Shown here piece by piece: positions 1-6,396 of a stretch of DNA of 8,678 bases. The DNA comes from Betaproteobacteria bacterium. Lineage in GTDB: Bacteria > Pseudomonadota > Gammaproteobacteria > Burkholderiales > Usitatibacteraceae. The notes beneath the pieces are model-generated. The model made no database searches, was not told the origin of the DNA, and worked only from the letters and a program-made list of their open reading frames with translations. Numbering within the stretch: the first letter of the stretch is position 1; each line of letters begins with the position of its first letter. The stretch lies in the NCBI GenBank assembly GCA_025362705.1, contig JANYFH010000168.1, positions 1-8,678 on the forward strand, written 5' to 3'. Position numbers and translations under genes: made by a program.

Positions 1-554
1 TTGCCGAACGGCGAGTCGTGATACACCAGCGCTATTTTCTTGCCCTTCAGGCTACCTTTTTTGGAAACGTGCTGAACCAGGATATCGGCGGCAGTCCAAT
101 AGGTTCCCATCAGCGGAAAAGTCCATGGAAAGACGCTGCCATCGACGGCTTCCGACCGACCGTATCCGGTAGAAAATACCGGTACTTTGTCGGCGGGAGA
201 TTTGTCGATCAGTGCGAAAGTGATGCCCGTAGAAAGAGGATTAAAGCCGGTCGCACCGGTTGGGCCTTTCGCCTTGAGGCGCTCATAACATTCCACACCC
301 CGGTCAGTCGCGTAGCCGGTTTCGCATTCTTCATAGGTGATCTTGACGCCGTTGATGCCACCGTCACGCTCGTTGACAAGCTTCAGATAGTCCACGAACC
401 CATTCGCCCATGGCACACCGTTCGGTGCGTAAGCACCGGTGCGATACACCAGCACTGGTACGAATTGCTCGTTTGCCTGTGCAAACACACTGCTCGCTGC
501 CAACGCGCAAAGCGCACCGGCGGCAATGGCCACTTTGTTCAACATCGTTTTCAT
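1..554 (-). CDS. Branched-chain amino acid-type ABC transporter, periplasmic substrate-binding protein (LivK-like), C-terminus cut by window edge
   Basis: Periplasmic receptor that would deliver ligand to the LivH/LivM permease. The first 184 residues are visible and the reading frame is open to position 1. The ATG at 552-554 is chosen because a near-perfect Shine-Dalgarno (AAGGAGGA) lies 5-6 nt upstream. Residues 1-25 form a classical signal peptide: MKTMLNK, a hydrophobic alanine-rich core, then a likely cut after SSVFA. The mature part looks like a type I periplasmic-binding fold of the Peripla_BP_6/LivK class. Supporting stretches are VLVYRTGAYAPNG near residues 35-46, NERDGGINGVKI at 61-72 and a TGATGFNPLSTG loop at 99-110, where ligand-contacting residues usually sit. 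The ECETGY stretch and the paired cysteines C77 and C89 resemble the subfamily found next to acyl-CoA synthetases rather than E. coli LivK. That suggests an organic acid ligand, which is inference. It is the last visible gene of the operon, and its strong ribosome site fits the excess of binding protein usual in such systems. Confidence 0.9.
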   Translation of the reverse strand, partial: MKTMLNKVAIAAGALCALAASSVFAQANEQFVPVLVYRTGAYAPNGVPWANGFVDYLKLVNERDGGINGVKITYEECETGYATDRGVECYERLKAKGPTGATGFNPLSTGITFALIDKSPADKVPVFSTGYGRSEAVDGSVFPWTFPLMGTYWTAADILVQHVSKKGSLKGKKIALVYHDSPFG

Positions 555-657
555 CTCCGTCCTCCTTCGTTATGAACTTCGTTAATGATTTGTCGTCTTT
601 GCGATTCTTGTTTTTGAAATCAGACCAACACTACCAAAAATCCGCTCTCAATGTGTA
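555..657 (-). other. livM-livK intergenic spacer (103 bp), possible internal control point
   Basis: This is the only sizeable gap inside an operon whose other junctions overlap or nearly touch. It is AT-richer than the flanking genes. Apart from the ribosome site I see an 8 bp direct repeat (CTTCGTTA on the plus strand at 565-572 and 577-584, 12 bp period). There is no convincing hairpin plus T-tract and no clear promoter. Extra expression of the binding protein from here, by an internal promoter or RNA processing, is possible but unproven. Confidence 0.4.
560..567 (-). promoter_or_regulatory. Strong ribosome binding site of livK
   Basis: On the minus strand the sequence reads AAGGAGGA, ending 5 nt before the ATG at 554. 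It is the best Shine-Dalgarno in the window and decides the ATG at 554 over the in-frame ATG three codons later. Confidence 0.8.
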
Positions 658-1722
658 TCAATGTGGAAAGGGCCAAAGCCGCAGCTTCTCTTTTGCAATT
701 GCCCATAAACGAGCCAGGCCATGCGGCTCGACAATCAGAAAGAAAATAATCAACGCGCCGAAAATCATCGCTTCAAAATGCGCGGCCGTCGCCGTGGACA
801 TCGGCAAACCCAACCAATGTGGTACCTGATTCAACAGCAGCGGCAAAATCACGATGAACGCCGCGCCGAGAAACGAACCTAGAATCGAACCCAGGCCGCC
901 GATGATCACCATGAATAGCAGGCTGAACGAGCGATTGACATCGAATGCCAGCGGCTCCCACGAACCCAGATGCACGAAGCCCCACAAGGCGCCAGCGATA
1001 CCCACAATAAACGAACTAACCGCAAACGCCGAGAGCTTCGCATAGACCGGACGAATGCCGATGATCTCGGCGGCCACATCCATGTCGCGCGTGGCCATCC
1101 ACGAACGACCAATGTGCGAACGCACCAGATTTCTGGCGATCAGCGAAAACAACACAACAACACTCAGCACGAAGAGATATTTTTCAACCGGCGAATCCCA
1201 GCGAAAGCCGAACACTTGCAGTACCGGCGCACTCACGGAACCTGACGAGGAATCGTTTGTAAACCACTTTACGCGCGAGAACAACCAGTCCAGAAAAAAC
1301 TGCGCCGCCAGCGTGGCCACTGCGAGGTACAGGCCCTTGATGCGCAGACTTGGGATCCCAAAAATCATTCCCACCACAGTCGTGATCAAGCCAGCCAAAA
1401 TAAATACGACGAGCATGTTCAAATCCGGCACGCGTACGGCAAGGTTGTAGGCTGCGTATGCGCCAACCATCATGAATCCGCCAGTGCCAAGAGAAATCTG
1501 CCCGCAATATCCCACCAAAATATTGAGTCCAACTGCGGCAAGCGACAGGATCAGAAACGGAATCAGAATCGCGCGAAACAGATATTCGTCAGCCAGCAAC
1601 GGAATGCCGACGAACGCAACCAGCAGCAACACCACAATGAAGACGCGGTCCTGCATGATCGGAAACAACGCCTGATCAGCTTCGTAGCTGGTTTTGAACT
1701 GGCCGTTTTCTCTATAGAACAT
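658..1722 (-). CDS. livM: Branched-chain amino acid-type ABC transporter permease LivM
   Basis: Inner-membrane permease, 354 residues, that pairs with LivH to form the translocation channel. It has a cytoplasmic N-terminal stretch of about 25 residues, then a series of hydrophobic segments starting near residue 27. The family hallmark GYCGQISLGTGGFMMVGAY lies at about 71-89. The cytoplasmic coupling loop (EAA-type, GRSWMATRDMDVAAEIIGI) is at about 205-223; it docks on the ATPases. GGLGSILGSFLGAAF follows at 275-289. The C-terminal EPHGLARLW...LRLWPFPH is typical of LivM from ligase-linked Liv clusters. The ATG at 1722 lies 3 bp after the livH stop with only a weak ribosome site, so translation probably depends on coupling to livH. 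Length is normal for the family. Confidence 0.93.
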   Translation of the reverse strand: MFYRENGQFKTSYEADQALFPIMQDRVFIVVLLLVAFVGIPLLADEYLFRAILIPFLILSLAAVGLNILVGYCGQISLGTGGFMMVGAYAAYNLAVRVPDLNMLVVFILAGLITTVVGMIFGIPSLRIKGLYLAVATLAAQFFLDWLFSRVKWFTNDSSSGSVSAPVLQVFGFRWDSPVEKYLFVLSVVVLFSLIARNLVRSHIGRSWMATRDMDVAAEIIGIRPVYAKLSAFAVSSFIVGIAGALWGFVHLGSWEPLAFDVNRSFSLLFMVIIGGLGSILGSFLGAAFIVILPLLLNQVPHWLGLPMSTATAAHFEAMIFGALIIFFLIVEPHGLARLWAIAKEKLRLWPFPH

Positions 1723-1725
1723 GGC

Positions 1726-2622
1726 TCATACCCGCTCAATCCGGCGTTCGCCGAACAGGCCTTCCGGCCTGAACAACAAGAACCCCAACGCCAAAACATA
1801 CGCGAACCAGTTTTCGATGCCACCACCGATGATTGGGCCTAGATAAACTTCGGCAATTTTTTCACCCACACCAATGATCAACCCGCCAACAATTGCACCC
1901 GGTACCGAGGTAAAGCCACCCAAGATGACGACCGGAATCGCTTTCAATGCAATGAGCACCAGCGAGAATTGGACGCCAAGTTTGGAACCCCAAATCATCC
2001 CAGCCACCAATGCGACAAAACCGGAAACACTCCACACAATCACCCAGATACGATTGAGTGGAATGCCGACAGATTGCGCCGCCTGATGGTCATCAGCGAC
2101 CGCGCGCAACGCTCTGCCGGTGGCGGTTTTCTGAAAAAATATCGCGAGGAAAGTGACCAGTGCGGCCGCAATTCCCGCTGCAATGAAGTCTTCAAGATTG
2201 ATCAAAATGCCGCCGTCAAACATGCTCTCCAGAACGATTTTTGGCTCCTTGGGCATGCCAAGATCGATACGATAAATATCGTCTCCGAAAACCTGCGGCC
2301 CAAAACCTTCGATGAAATAAGTAATGCCGAAGGTCGCCAGAAAAAGAATGATTCCCTCCTGATTGACGAGATGGCGCAACACCATCCGCTCAATCACAAA
2401 CGCCGCGCCAACCATCAACAGTGCCGCCAGCACGAACGCGACCGGCATGGGCATGACTTCCGAGAAGCGCGCAAATGCCAGCGCCGCAAGCAACACCATT
2501 GCGCCTTGCGCAAAATTGAATACGCCCGAGGCTTTGTAAATCAGCACAAAGCCCAAGGCCACCAGCGAATACAAAACGCCAGCCATGAGGCCACCAAGTA
2601 CGACTTCGATAAACGGCCCCAT
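1726..2622 (-). CDS. livH: Branched-chain amino acid-type ABC transporter permease LivH
   Basis: Inner-membrane permease, 298 residues, partner of LivM. The N-terminal signature is GGLMAGVLYSLVALGFVLIYKASGVFNFAQG at roughly residues 10-40, with the FNFAQG motif diagnostic of LivH. The ATPase-coupling loop GRALRAVADDHQAAQSVGI is at about 169-187. GGFTSVPGAIVGGLIIGV at 235-252 and LLFRPEGLFGE near the C-terminus are also family-typical. The ATG (2620-2622) overlaps the livG stop TGA (2622-2624) by one base (TGATG), so re-initiation by terminating ribosomes is expected. An upstream GGAG sits about 10 nt away, which is far for a ribosome site. Nothing is missing compared with normal LivH. Confidence 0.94.
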   Translation of the reverse strand: MGPFIEVVLGGLMAGVLYSLVALGFVLIYKASGVFNFAQGAMVLLAALAFARFSEVMPMPVAFVLAALLMVGAAFVIERMVLRHLVNQEGIILFLATFGITYFIEGFGPQVFGDDIYRIDLGMPKEPKIVLESMFDGGILINLEDFIAAGIAAALVTFLAIFFQKTATGRALRAVADDHQAAQSVGIPLNRIWVIVWSVSGFVALVAGMIWGSKLGVQFSLVLIALKAIPVVILGGFTSVPGAIVGGLIIGVGEKIAEVYLGPIIGGGIENWFAYVLALGFLLFRPEGLFGERRIERV

Positions 2623-3443
2623 CAGTGCTGCACTCCAAGATAGGCATCAATCACGGCCTGGTTATTGCGTACATCGTTGGGCGCGCCGTCGCCGATTTTC
2701 TTGCCGTAATCGAGGACCACGACACGATCCGAAATATCCATGACCACGCCCATATCGTGCTCAATCAAAACAATCGTGGTGCCGAACTCCGCATTTACGT
2801 CGAGTACGAAGCGGCACATGTCCTGTTTTTCTTCAACGTTCATGCCGGCCATCGGTTCATCGAGCAGCAACATGGAAGGTTCGGCCGCCAGTGCTCGTCC
2901 GAGTTCAACGCGCTTTTGCAAGCCGTACGGCAATTGCCCCACCGGGGTTTTGCGGATCGACTCTATCTCCAGAAAGGTGATGATCTCTTCGACCTTTGCG
3001 CGGTGCGCCAACTCTTCGCGCTGCGTCGCCCCCCAGTACAGGGCCTGCTGGAGAATGCCTGTTTTCATCATCAGGTTACGGCCAGCCATCAGGTTGTCCA
3101 GCACGCTCATGCCTTTGAACAGGGCGATATTCTGGAACGTGCGCGCCACACCTTGTGAGGCGACCTTATGCGGGTCCATCTGGTGGCGCTTTTCGCCTTT
3201 GAAAAAGATGGTGCCTTGTTGCGGATGATAGACGCCATTGATGACGTTGAGCATTGAGCTTTTACCCGCGCCATTGGGGCCGATGATGGCGCGGATTTCA
3301 TGCTCGCGCACATCAAAGCTGATGTCGGACAAAGCCTGCACGCCACCAAAGGCCAGCGAAATATTTTCCATCGCGAGGATGACTTCACCAATATTCTGCC
3401 GATGGGTGCTGGACGATGCGCTGGCGACAGCGGCGGTCATCAT
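2622..3443 (-). CDS. livG: Branched-chain amino acid-type ABC transporter ATP-binding protein LivG
   Basis: Cytoplasmic ATPase, 273 residues, that powers the LivHM permease together with LivF. Walker A GPNGAGKS is at 55-62, the Q-loop glutamine at about 104 (RTFQNIALF), Walker B MLLLDEP at 191-197 and the switch histidine at 229 (LIEHDM). The ABC signature is LPYGLQKR (171-178) instead of LSGGQ; a tyrosine-glycine variant here is usual for LivG. The long insertion between Q-loop and signature and the C-terminal VIDAYLGVQH separate LivG from LivF. An N-terminal extension of about 20 residues precedes the first strand. The ATG at 3443 overlaps the ligase stop as ATGA, and AGGAAA at 3449-3454 is a suitable ribosome site. 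The second Met codon (3440) is an equally possible start. Confidence 0.95.
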   Translation of the reverse strand: MMTAAVASASSSTHRQNIGEVILAMENISLAFGGVQALSDISFDVREHEIRAIIGPNGAGKSSMLNVINGVYHPQQGTIFFKGEKRHQMDPHKVASQGVARTFQNIALFKGMSVLDNLMAGRNLMMKTGILQQALYWGATQREELAHRAKVEEIITFLEIESIRKTPVGQLPYGLQKRVELGRALAAEPSMLLLDEPMAGMNVEEKQDMCRFVLDVNAEFGTTIVLIEHDMGVVMDISDRVVVLDYGKKIGDGAPNDVRNNQAVIDAYLGVQH

Positions 3444-5419
3444 GCGGCTTTCCTGTTTGCGGGCTCAGTAAAACGAGGCGCAATCGTTTTTGCGTCAACA
3501 ATTTTCAAGTCGGCGTGAACCGTTCCGGTACGACCGTCTTCGAACTTCATTGCTGCTTCAATCTCACAATGATCCACAGTCGAGAACAGTGCCTCAACGA
3601 TCACTGCATATTTCTCGGCAATAATATTGCGCCGCACCTTGCGCGTGCGTGTGAGTTCGCCGTCGTCGGCATCGAGTTCTTTGTGGAGAATCACGAAGCG
3701 CGTAATTTGTGAGGTGGCGAGTTTTGGGTCGCCGGCCAGATCGACATTGACCTTCTCGATACATTCGCGAATCAACGCATACACCTCAGGCTTGGCGGCG
3801 AGATCGGCGTAGCCCGAATAACCGAGGTTGCGACGCTCGGCCCAATCGCCGAGTGCCGCAATGTCGATATTGATCATCGCCGTTACTTGTTCGCGCCCCG
3901 CGCCGAACGCGACGGCCTCTTTGATGTACGGGAAAAACTTCAGCTTGTTCTCAATATATTTTGGTGCGAACAAGCTGCCGTCACCTAGGCGCCCTACATC
4001 CTTGGCCCGGTCGATGATGATGAGGTGTCCATCGGTATCAAAAAAACCCGCATCGCCAGTGAGAAAAAAACCTTCTGCGTTGATCACGCTTCGCGTTGCT
4101 TCTGCCTGCGCGTGATATTCCTTCATCATGCCTTTTGATCGCACCAGCACTTCTCCATCCTCACTCAGGCGCACTTCCACACCCGGCATCGGCGCGCCGA
4201 CTGTTCCCAGTTTTACGTCGCCCGATTTCTGCATGCATACCGTGACGCAGGTCTCGGTCATGCCGTAAAGCTGTTTCAGATTGATACCCATTGAACGATA
4301 AAAATTGAACAGGTCGGGGCCGATTGCCTCGCCGCCGGTGTAGGCCACGCGAATCCGCGACAGCCCAAGCACATTTTTCAACGGTCCATAGACCAGCAGT
4401 TCGCCCACGCTGTAGAGCGCGCGGTCGATCAGCGACACATCACGTTTGCCGTCCAGAATTTTGATGCCAACGCGTCGCGCAACATCCATGAAATAGTGAA
4501 ACATGTGCCGCTTGATCGCAGTGGCATCTTCAATGCGGATCATCACCTGCGTGAGAATATTTTCGTAAACACGTGGCGGCGCGAAGTAATACGTAGGCCC
4601 GATCTCGCACAAACATTGCATGACCGTATCAGTCGACTCGGGACAATTGAGGCATAAGCCGGTCACATAAGCCTGACCGTAGGAATACAGGAAATCACCC
4701 ACCCAGGCCATCGGCAAATAGCACAGCAGGTTATCGTTCTCAGTGATGCCATCAAATGCCACCAGTACGTTGGCGGTATGGATGAGTGCCGTGTGCGTAT
4801 GCGAGACGCCTTTGGGTTTTCCAGTGGTACCGGAGGTGTAGAGCATCACAGCGACATCATCGGCCTTGCCTGCGGCAATCTGTTCCTGAAAATACGCCGG
4901 ATGTCTGGTGTTGAACTCACGACCGAGCGCAATGAGTTGCTCATAGGATTTCAATTGCGGTTGCGCATAGTTGCGCAGGCCACGTGGGTCATCGTAAATG
5001 AGGTGGGCAAGATTTGCGCACTGCGGCATCACTTCCAGCAGTTTGTCGATTTGTTCCTGATCCTCGACAACGGCGAAGCGCACGTCGGCATCCTGCAAGA
5101 CGTACACCATCTCCTGCGCCACTGCATCCTGATAGAGCGGAACCGGCACTCCACCCAAGCATTGCGCTGCCATCATCGACCAATACAAGCGCGGTCGATT
5201 GTCACCGATGACGGCGAGACTATCGCCACGCTTGAAACCGAGTGCCGCCAAACCGCCTGCCAGCGCCGCCACTTCGTCGTGCACTTCAGACCACGACCAG
5301 GTCTGCCATATGCCGAGATCCTTCTCGCGGATGGCAGGCCGATTGCCGCGCGTCGCCGCGTGCTTTTGCAACAAGCGCGGAAAGGTGGTGGCATCAACAG
5401 ATGTGGCCGACACTGTCAC
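3440..5419 (-). CDS. AMP-forming acyl-CoA synthetase (long-chain fatty acid-CoA ligase type, COG1022-like)
   Basis: A 659-residue cytoplasmic enzyme expected to turn a carboxylic acid, ATP and CoA into acyl-CoA, AMP and PPi. Motifs of the ANL superfamily in order: phosphate-binding YTSGTTGKPKG at 194-204, YGMTE at 385-389, TGD at 454-456, hinge DRAKDVGRLGDG at 470-481, and the C-terminal catalytic lysine, probably K594 in ELTRTRKVRR. The hinge differs from the usual DRxKDxIxxxGGxNI, followed by FAPKYIENKLKF, which I associate with ligases encoded beside Liv transporters. The start is GTG at 5417-5419. An in-frame TGA lies 15 nt upstream with no other start between, and GGAGGAG is 8 nt away. 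It is the first gene of the operon and overlaps livG by 4 nt, so activation is probably coupled to import. The substrate (fatty, aromatic or branched acid) cannot be told from the sequence. Confidence 0.92.
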   Translation of the reverse strand: MTVSATSVDATTFPRLLQKHAATRGNRPAIREKDLGIWQTWSWSEVHDEVAALAGGLAALGFKRGDSLAVIGDNRPRLYWSMMAAQCLGGVPVPLYQDAVAQEMVYVLQDADVRFAVVEDQEQIDKLLEVMPQCANLAHLIYDDPRGLRNYAQPQLKSYEQLIALGREFNTRHPAYFQEQIAAGKADDVAVMLYTSGTTGKPKGVSHTHTALIHTANVLVAFDGITENDNLLCYLPMAWVGDFLYSYGQAYVTGLCLNCPESTDTVMQCLCEIGPTYYFAPPRVYENILTQVMIRIEDATAIKRHMFHYFMDVARRVGIKILDGKRDVSLIDRALYSVGELLVYGPLKNVLGLSRIRVAYTGGEAIGPDLFNFYRSMGINLKQLYGMTETCVTVCMQKSGDVKLGTVGAPMPGVEVRLSEDGEVLVRSKGMMKEYHAQAEATRSVINAEGFFLTGDAGFFDTDGHLIIIDRAKDVGRLGDGSLFAPKYIENKLKFFPYIKEAVAFGAGREQVTAMINIDIAALGDWAERRNLGYSGYADLAAKPEVYALIRECIEKVNVDLAGDPKLATSQITRFVILHKELDADDGELTRTRKVRRNIIAEKYAVIVEALFSTVDHCEIEAAMKFEDGRTGTVHADLKIVDAKTIAPRFTEPANRKAA

Positions 5420-5424
5420 AGCAT
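5416..5424 (-). other. Two-codon ORF (ATG CTG TGA) overlapping the ligase GTG start
   Basis: An ATG 4 nt after the GGAGG core opens a frame that stops after two codons. Its TGA overlaps the ligase start as GTGA. The ATG is at least as well placed for the ribosome site as the GTG is. This could be a start-stop regulatory element or chance; it is seen directly, and its function is inference. Confidence 0.3.
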
Positions 5425-5426
5425 TG

Positions 5427-5433
5427 CTCCTCC
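5427..5433 (-). promoter_or_regulatory. Ribosome binding site of the ligase operon
   Basis: GGAGGAG on the minus strand, with the GGAGG core 8 nt before the GTG at 5419 and 4 nt before the out-of-frame ATG at 5424. It supports the GTG start of the ligase. Confidence 0.65.
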
Positions 5434-5441
5434 GTCATGAT

Positions 5442-5464
5442 CGAGGTCGCATTTTGCGACTTCG
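5442..5464. promoter_or_regulatory. Imperfect inverted repeat in the ligase leader
   Basis: Ten-base arms CGAGGTCGCA and TGCGACTTCG around a TTT spacer, with one mismatch; the inner six pairs are perfect (5446-5460). It lies about 25-45 nt upstream of the ligase GTG, downstream of the predicted promoter, so it could be an mRNA hairpin or a protein-binding site. It shares CGCATTTT with the larger palindrome at 5514-5538. Confidence 0.45.
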
Positions 5465-5476
5465 TCACGGATCGTA

Positions 5477-5505
5477 TTGTTTGAATTTTTACGCCTTAAC
5501 GCCTC
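5477..5505 (-). promoter_or_regulatory. Candidate promoter of the ligase-liv operon
   Basis: On the minus strand TTAAGG (-35-like), a 17 bp spacer and TACGAT (-10-like) are followed by a leader of about 50 nt to the GTG at 5419. Matches to the sigma-70 consensus are 3/6 and 4/6, so an activator would be plausible. The 25 bp palindrome lies just upstream, where an activator could sit. Coordinates are approximate. Confidence 0.35.
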
Positions 5506-5513
5506 GACTAATC

Positions 5514-5538
5514 GCGCATTTTCAGACCGAAAATGCGC
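5514..5538. promoter_or_regulatory. Perfect 10+5+10 bp palindrome, candidate operator between ligase operon and crp/fnr gene
   Basis: GCGCATTTTC, spacer AGACC, then GAAAATGCGC: a perfect inverted repeat centred on base 5526. It is about 94 bp from the ligase GTG and 80 bp from the regulator ATG, close to the middle of the divergent region. There is no T-tract and no converging gene end, so it is not a terminator. It matches neither the Crp (TGTGA-N6-TCACA) nor the Fnr (TTGAT-N4-ATCAA) consensus. The neighbouring Crp/Fnr-type protein is the obvious candidate binder. Confidence 0.6.
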
Positions 5539-5578
5539 CCCGACTGGCGTGCAGTGTATTGAGTATCGGCGTGTATAG

Positions 5579-5607
5579 TTGTCGCCGCAACGACAATTTT
5601 TTATATT
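5579..5607 (+). promoter_or_regulatory. Candidate promoter of the crp/fnr-family gene
   Basis: TTGTCG (4/6 match to -35), a 17 bp spacer and TATATT (5/6 match to -10). The predicted start of transcription is near 5614, only about 4 nt before the ATG at 5618, which would make the message almost leaderless. A second -10-like TATAGT at 5574-5579 lacks a good -35 and would give a leader of about 30 nt. Confidence 0.4.
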
Positions 5608-5617
5608 GCGCCGCAGC

Positions 5618-6304
5618 ATGTCATCAGACCAGCCAACCCTGCTAAATTTTCTTTCAACTTGCCGCTGGGCAGAATCTCTTTCTGTGGAAGAACTGCGTCG
5701 CGTCGCCAGTGAAATCATCGAAAAGCAGATCCCCAGCGGCGGCTACGTTTGCAGACGAGGCGAAGCGGTGACGAACTGGATCGGCGTCATCGATGGCCTT
5801 GTCAAAATGAGTAACCTCTCATCCGAAGGCAAACTCACCACCCTCACCGGCGTGCCAACCGGCGGATGGTTCGGTGAGGGATCGATGCTCAAAGTTGAGC
5901 CGCGCCGCTACGACATCATGGCGCTGCGCGCTAGTCGCGTTGCCTTCATGCCGCGCGCAACGTTCAATCGACTGCTCGACACCAATCTCGGTTTCAACCG
6001 TTTCCTGCTGGTACAGTTGAATGAGCGCCTCGGCATGTTCATTGCGCTGATTGAAAACGAACGTCTGCTCGAACCAGATGCACGCGTGGCGCGTTCGCTG
6101 GGTGCGCTGTTCAATCCGGTTCTCTATCCGGGCATCGGTCGGCAGATCCAGATTTCACAGGAGGAAATCGGCTTTCTCGCCGGTGTATCGCGGCAACGCG
6201 TCAATCAGGCCTTGCAAGTGCTGGAGAAGGCGGGCGTGTTGCGTATCGACTACGGCGGTGTAACAGTGGTTGATTTACCGGGATTGCAGGGGTTTGGGGC
6301 GTAG
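5618..6304 (+). CDS. Crp/Fnr-family transcriptional regulator
   Basis: A 228-residue DNA-binding regulator. Residues about 12-130 look like the cyclic-nucleotide-binding-like beta barrel (GGYVCRRGEAVTNWIGVIDGLVKMS, then GGWFGEGSML). A long dimerisation helix follows at about 125-155. The C-terminal winged helix-turn-helix has ISQEEIGFLAGVSRQRVNQALQVLEKAG at 179-206. The PRRYDIMALRAS stretch occupies the place of the cAMP phosphate-binding cassette but lacks the Crp residue pattern. There is no FNR-type N-terminal cysteine cluster (only C15 and C45), so the effector is unknown; acyl-CoA or another metabolite is possible. The ATG at 5618 is preferred over an upstream in-frame TTG (5579), because the alignment-like part begins here and the TTG overlaps the promoter. 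Divergence from the ligase-liv operon points to it as the local regulator. Confidence 0.88.
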   Translation: MSSDQPTLLNFLSTCRWAESLSVEELRRVASEIIEKQIPSGGYVCRRGEAVTNWIGVIDGLVKMSNLSSEGKLTTLTGVPTGGWFGEGSMLKVEPRRYDIMALRASRVAFMPRATFNRLLDTNLGFNRFLLVQLNERLGMFIALIENERLLEPDARVARSLGALFNPVLYPGIGRQIQISQEEIGFLAGVSRQRVNQALQVLEKAGVLRIDYGGVTVVDLPGLQGFGA

Positions 6305-6396
6305 CATCCCGATATTAAAACTCTAGGACTGGCGCGGCTTACCGGTAATTTGTGCTCTGCACTGCCCGCCAATACTGGAATTTCACCATTTTTCCT
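6305..6396. other. Convergent intergenic region, no clear terminator
   Basis: 92 bp between the ends of the Crp/Fnr gene and the hydrolase gene. I see a 10 bp perfect palindrome TTACCGGTAA (6339-6348) and a 4 bp stem GTGC/GCAC, but no strong hairpin followed by a T-run on either strand. Termination may be Rho-dependent. Confidence 0.4.

Noticed and set aside
18..575. Plus-strand open frame of 185 codons antisense to livK
   Set aside because: It lies opposite a clear gene with signal peptide and strong ribosome site. Its translation has no recognisable domain.
1969..2643. Plus-strand open frame of 224 codons antisense to livH
   Set aside because: A shadow of a GC-biased coding region. The product is rich in His, Gln and Arg and resembles nothing.
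4778..5440. Plus-strand open frame of 220 codons antisense to the ligase
   Set aside because: It mirrors the ligase N-terminal half. No ribosome site or protein-like pattern.
5579..5617. N-terminal extension of the Crp/Fnr protein from a TTG
   Set aside because: The extra 13 residues do not look like the family N-terminus, and the TTG forms part of the likely -35 element.
5416..5718. Minus-strand 100-codon frame through the divergent control region, ending in the two-codon ORF
   Set aside because: It starts inside the Crp/Fnr gene on the opposite strand and runs through the palindromes. There is no ATG, GTG or TTG in frame between the promoter and the final ATG, so the predicted operon transcript could not encode it.
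6328..6371. Possible bidirectional terminator between the convergent genes (TGGCG...CGCCA)
   Set aside because: The stem is only 5 bp with a loop of more than 30 nt and no T-run. Not supportable as an intrinsic terminator.
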